Source: SHLQ01 sp964562985 (GTDB taxonomy: Bacteria > Actinomycetota > Acidimicrobiia > Acidimicrobiales > SHLQ01). From it: DNA of 32,396 nucleotides. The notes beneath the pieces were generated by a model that saw only the letters and a program-made list of their open reading frames with translations, was not told where the DNA came from and did no database searches. Position 1 is the first letter of the stretch, and every line of letters starts with the position of its first letter. Shown piece after piece: positions 29,991-32,396 of the stretch. Where the stretch lies: positions 1-32,396 of the forward strand of contig CAZLWE010000037.1 in NCBI GenBank assembly GCA_964562985.1, read 5' to 3'. Both the position numbers and the translations under genes were made by a program.

Positions 29991-32396
29991 CTATGCAGCG
30001 AGGGTCAGGCCCGATTGTTGGTCGCTCATCCGAGCCGGTCGAACGGCCAAGTACGTGACCGCTGCCAGTACGAACGGCAAGGCGACCAGGGCAAGTAGCA
30101 CGAACCCCGGGAAGAAGAAGCCGGTGTCCACAACTAAGCGGAGCCCGGTGCCGATGAACAGCCCTGCCGAGACACCGATCGCTGCGATCACGAACGTGTG
30201 CATCGCGAGAAACTTCCGAGCGAAGGCCCCACTCGTACCGAGGAGCGCAACGAGGGCCATCTCGCCCCGGACTTCCTCTGACACCACCAGGGTCACCATC
30301 CCGATGACGAAGGCCGCCACCACCACGCCGATCGCGAGCAGTATTGCCTGCACCTGGGTACTGGTTGGAGCACCGAATTCATCTCGCTGAACCCCGAGAC
30401 CCCTGTCGACGCTTGCAATGAAGAGCGAATCGTCGTCTAGGAGCACATCCAGGTCGGCCTGTGGCAGGTCGACCGGGTAGATCAACACCGAGAAATCGAA
30501 GGCGGGTGCACGTTGTGTTGCGGCCGGTCGGTCATCCTCGAAGAACGAGGGCAGCTCCAGTCGCACGTCTCCACCTGTGGAAAGGGTGTTGTCGATCGTC
30601 TCCGTGAGCAGTCCGTCCAGCTCTTGGGTGGGGCGAGCCTCGAGATATCCAAGTTCCGGCAAGTTGAACACAGCGAAGTCCACCCGCCGGTTCGGCTCGC
30701 CAACTCGACGGACTACCTCCGCGATAGAGGCCTCTCGCCTGGCCGCGTCAGAGGAATTCACGTTGACGAAAACACCGGACTGCAGCTGCACGCCTTGCAT
30801 CCGGAAGGACGCTCCGGTTTCGGTGAAGACGGCCGAACCGTTCTCGCTGCTGAGTACCTCGCCAGTGCGTTCCGGGCCAAAACGGGTGCCGAGCTCTATC
30901 TCTTCTTGGGTATCGATAGCACCTGCCCATACCCCGGCCACGATCGCACCAATCCCAAGAACCGCGGCCGCCGACCGGCCCGCGTGGCGCGCCATCGAAC
31001 GAAGGATGAGTCGAAGCGTCACCGGTGCGAGTGGCAGCAGGGCACGGTGGCCCGCCACTCGGAAAAGCGTTCGCAGAATCGGTAGCGCCCCGACCGCCAA
31101 GGCTATGAGCCCTCCCCCGCCGAGAAGAAGTTGCAGATTGCCGTTGTCGTTAAACGGTGACAGCGATGAACTCACCATAAAGACGCCGATGATCATCAGC
31201 AGTACGCCGACGACCGGGTTCGCAACGCGGGCGTCCGGCTCGGGCAGGCGTCCATCGAGGGAAGCTGCGAGAGGCGAACGCGCCACCTGTCTCGCTGGCC
31301 ACCATGCCGCGACGGTAGCTGCCGCGATACCGATCACCGTGGGGAGCACGATGCCCAAGATCGGGAAAACAAACACTGCGCCTCGTGACGCTCCGTCCCA
31401 GTCCCAACCGAAGGGACGCAATACCAATACAGCGACGCCCAGGACGATCGCCGCAAGCGCTGCCCCAAGGGCGATCGCGAACCCTTGGGTTGCTTGGAGT
31501 GCTGCCAGCTGGGGACCCGACGCTCCCGACGATGCGAGCAGTCCGGTTTCTCTGAGCCGCCGCGTCGCGGAACTGCGCCACGCAACGAACGCCACCGCAC
31601 CGGTGGCTATCGAGAGCCCGAGCATGAAGATCGTTGCCCCTAGCACCGCATCGGGATTCGGGGAGCTGTACATCTCGACCTCGAATTCACGCGAGACGCG
31701 GAAATCCAGGCCGGCGAAGGACGATCGGGCCATCGCCTCAAACTCGATATCGGTCTCCGGAAGGAGCTCTTCGGGAACCGGCTGGTCGCCCCAGTCCACC
31801 AAGGTCTCTCGGCTGCCGACTCGCAGCTCACCTGGAGCGAACAGCACCGACGCTGCATCGTCATCAAAGCCAGAATCGAGAATGCCTACGACTTCCAATG
31901 AGCGTTCGCCAAAGTTGAAGCGGTCGCCGAGCCCTAGGTCATCGCCCAAGAGCGCGAGGGCTTGCTCCGACGCCGCTACTTCATCGGGGCTACTGGGCTG
32001 GACTCCCTCTACGAGCATCCCGGTGAGTTCGGTCTGAAAGTGTCCAGCGACAGTCGGATCTTCGATCGGGATATCGGACAGATTCACCGACCGACCGCCG
32101 ATCTGATGCGAAACACGATTCCAGGACACGATGGTCGGATCTCCGGGGAACCGCAGCGTCTCGGGCGGAGCGTCACCGAAATAGCTGGCATCGGCCTGAC
32201 CGAAGTTCAAGTCGACGTCGTCCGAGGCGTTGAAGTTTCCCGTTGGTTCGACGCTGACAACGGCCACGAAGTACACAAACAGCAGGGGCACAAACGTGAG
32301 CAGGAAAATGCCAGCGGTCCGCCGCTTGTTGCGGCTTATGTCGCGCCACACCAACCGGCGTACCGCGGAGCCGAATATCGGCGGGCTGCCGGCGCT
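29991..32396 (-). CDS. FtsX/MacB-like ABC transporter permease, 5' end beyond window
   Basis: The frame is open from the window edge to a stop at 29991 (about 801 codons in window). The stretch PPIFGSAVRRLVWRDISRN before the TTG at 32354 fits a membrane-protein interior, so the true start lies further upstream. It has a first helix (about residues 29-49), a long extracytoplasmic domain, then FtsX-type helix sets (ATIFMLGLSIATGAVAFVAW, GIVLPTVIGIAAATVAAWWPAR). A second extracellular region is followed by a last set (VQAILLAIGVVVAAFVIGMV, and a C-terminal block). This is a two-module MacB/LolC-like permease whose ATPase would be encoded upstream, outside the window. Substrate is unknown, probably lipoprotein, peptide or lipid. 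Confidence 0.88.
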   Translation of the reverse strand, partial: SAGSPPIFGSAVRRLVWRDISRNKRRTAGIFLLTFVPLLFVYFVAVVSVEPTGNFNASDDVDLNFGQADASYFGDAPPETLRFPGDPTIVSWNRVSHQIGGRSVNLSDIPIEDPTVAGHFQTELTGMLVEGVQPSSPDEVAASEQALALLGDDLGLGDRFNFGERSLEVVGILDSGFDDDAASVLFAPGELRVGSRETLVDWGDQPVPEELLPETDIEFEAMARSSFAGLDFRVSREFEVEMYSSPNPDAVLGATIFMLGLSIATGAVAFVAWRSSATRRLRETGLLASSGASGPQLAALQATQGFAIALGAALAAIVLGVAVLVLRPFGWDWDGASRGAVFVFPILGIVLPTVIGIAAATVAAWWPARQVARSPLAASLDGRLPEPDARVANPVVGVLLMIIGVFMVSSSLSPFNDNGNLQLLLGGGGLIALAVGALPILRTLFRVAGHRALLPLAPVTLRLILRSMARHAGRSAAAVLGIGAIVAGVWAGAIDTQEEIELGTRFGPERTGEVLSSENGSAVFTETGASFRMQGVQLQSGVFVNVNSSDAARREASIAEVVRRVGEPNRRVDFAVFNLPELGYLEARPTQELDGLLTETIDNTLSTGGDVRLELPSFFEDDRPAATQRAPAFDFSVLIYPVDLPQADLDVLLDDDSLFIASVDRGLGVQRDEFGAPTSTQVQAILLAIGVVVAAFVIGMVTLVVSEEVRGEMALVALLGTSGAFARKFLAMHTFVIAAIGVSAGLFIGTGLRLVVDTGFFFPGFVLLALVALPFVLAAVTYLAVRPARMSDQQSGLTLAA

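Noticed and set aside
30577..32037. 486-residue Ser/Arg/Pro-rich plus-strand open frame
   Set aside because: Antisense shadow of the ABC permease with no domain-like features.
1..32396. tRNA, rRNA, insertion sequence or phage genes
   Set aside because: None was seen by eye on either strand. A dedicated tRNA and covariance-model search was not possible here.

Overview
The window reads as chromosomal DNA of a high-GC actinobacterium, most likely of the Acidimicrobiia/Ilumatobacter type. This is inferred from gene content: a GlnR-like regulator beside two glutamine synthetases, a caa3-type oxidase operon with CtaG and actinobacterial codon use. No rRNA or tRNA was found to test it. Coding density is high, neighbours often overlap by a few bases, and I see no IS, phage, plasmid or CRISPR features.

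Layout. (1) 1-1703, minus: C-terminally cut secreted beta-helix protein with a Thr-rich repeat linker. (2) 1850-2737: homocysteine S-methyltransferase. (3) 3018-7003, a nitrogen block: glnII (minus) diverges from a glnA2-like glutamine synthetase, which is followed by an orphan GlnR-like regulator and a dimethylarginine hydrolase. A perfect TTAACG-CCG-CGTTAA palindrome lies between the divergent genes. (4) 7000-10493: a 2OG-Fe(II) oxygenase, a decayed alcohol dehydrogenase fragment, and an APC permease fused to EIIA-like and RCK_C-like domains. (5) 10490-15295: RNase Z and PdxH (minus), a single-chain tandem-fused fluoride channel, a DinB-like protein, a lipoprotein, a decayed winged-helix fragment, and a DUF2071 protein. 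(6) 15371-18141: guaB and serS. (7) 18130-21045: a HAD-like protein (minus), a remnant copy of the ctaG 3' end, and a YjqB-like poly-gamma-glutamate hydrolase. (8) 21068-29741, minus: an eight-gene respiratory operon. (9) 29991-32396: an FtsX-type ABC permease, open at the window edge.

The two strongest leads are these. First, the caa3 oxidase genes (ctaC, ctaD, ctaE, ctaF, ctaG) are preceded in the same operon by a second subunit I homologue, a second subunit III-like protein and a 270-residue membrane protein. The subunit I homologue is intact and keeps the fold and C-terminal signature, but every one of the six heme/copper-ligating histidines is replaced. This looks like a conserved non-catalytic 'pseudo-oxidase' module. 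Second, the crcB gene encodes two Fluc domains in one chain joined by a probable extra helix, as in eukaryotic FEX. The Phe-box residues are lost reciprocally, so one pore should be intact and the other vestigial.

Three gene remnants (alcohol dehydrogenase, winged-helix protein, ctaG 3' end) sit in the only long gaps, so those gaps mark sites of past gene loss or duplication.
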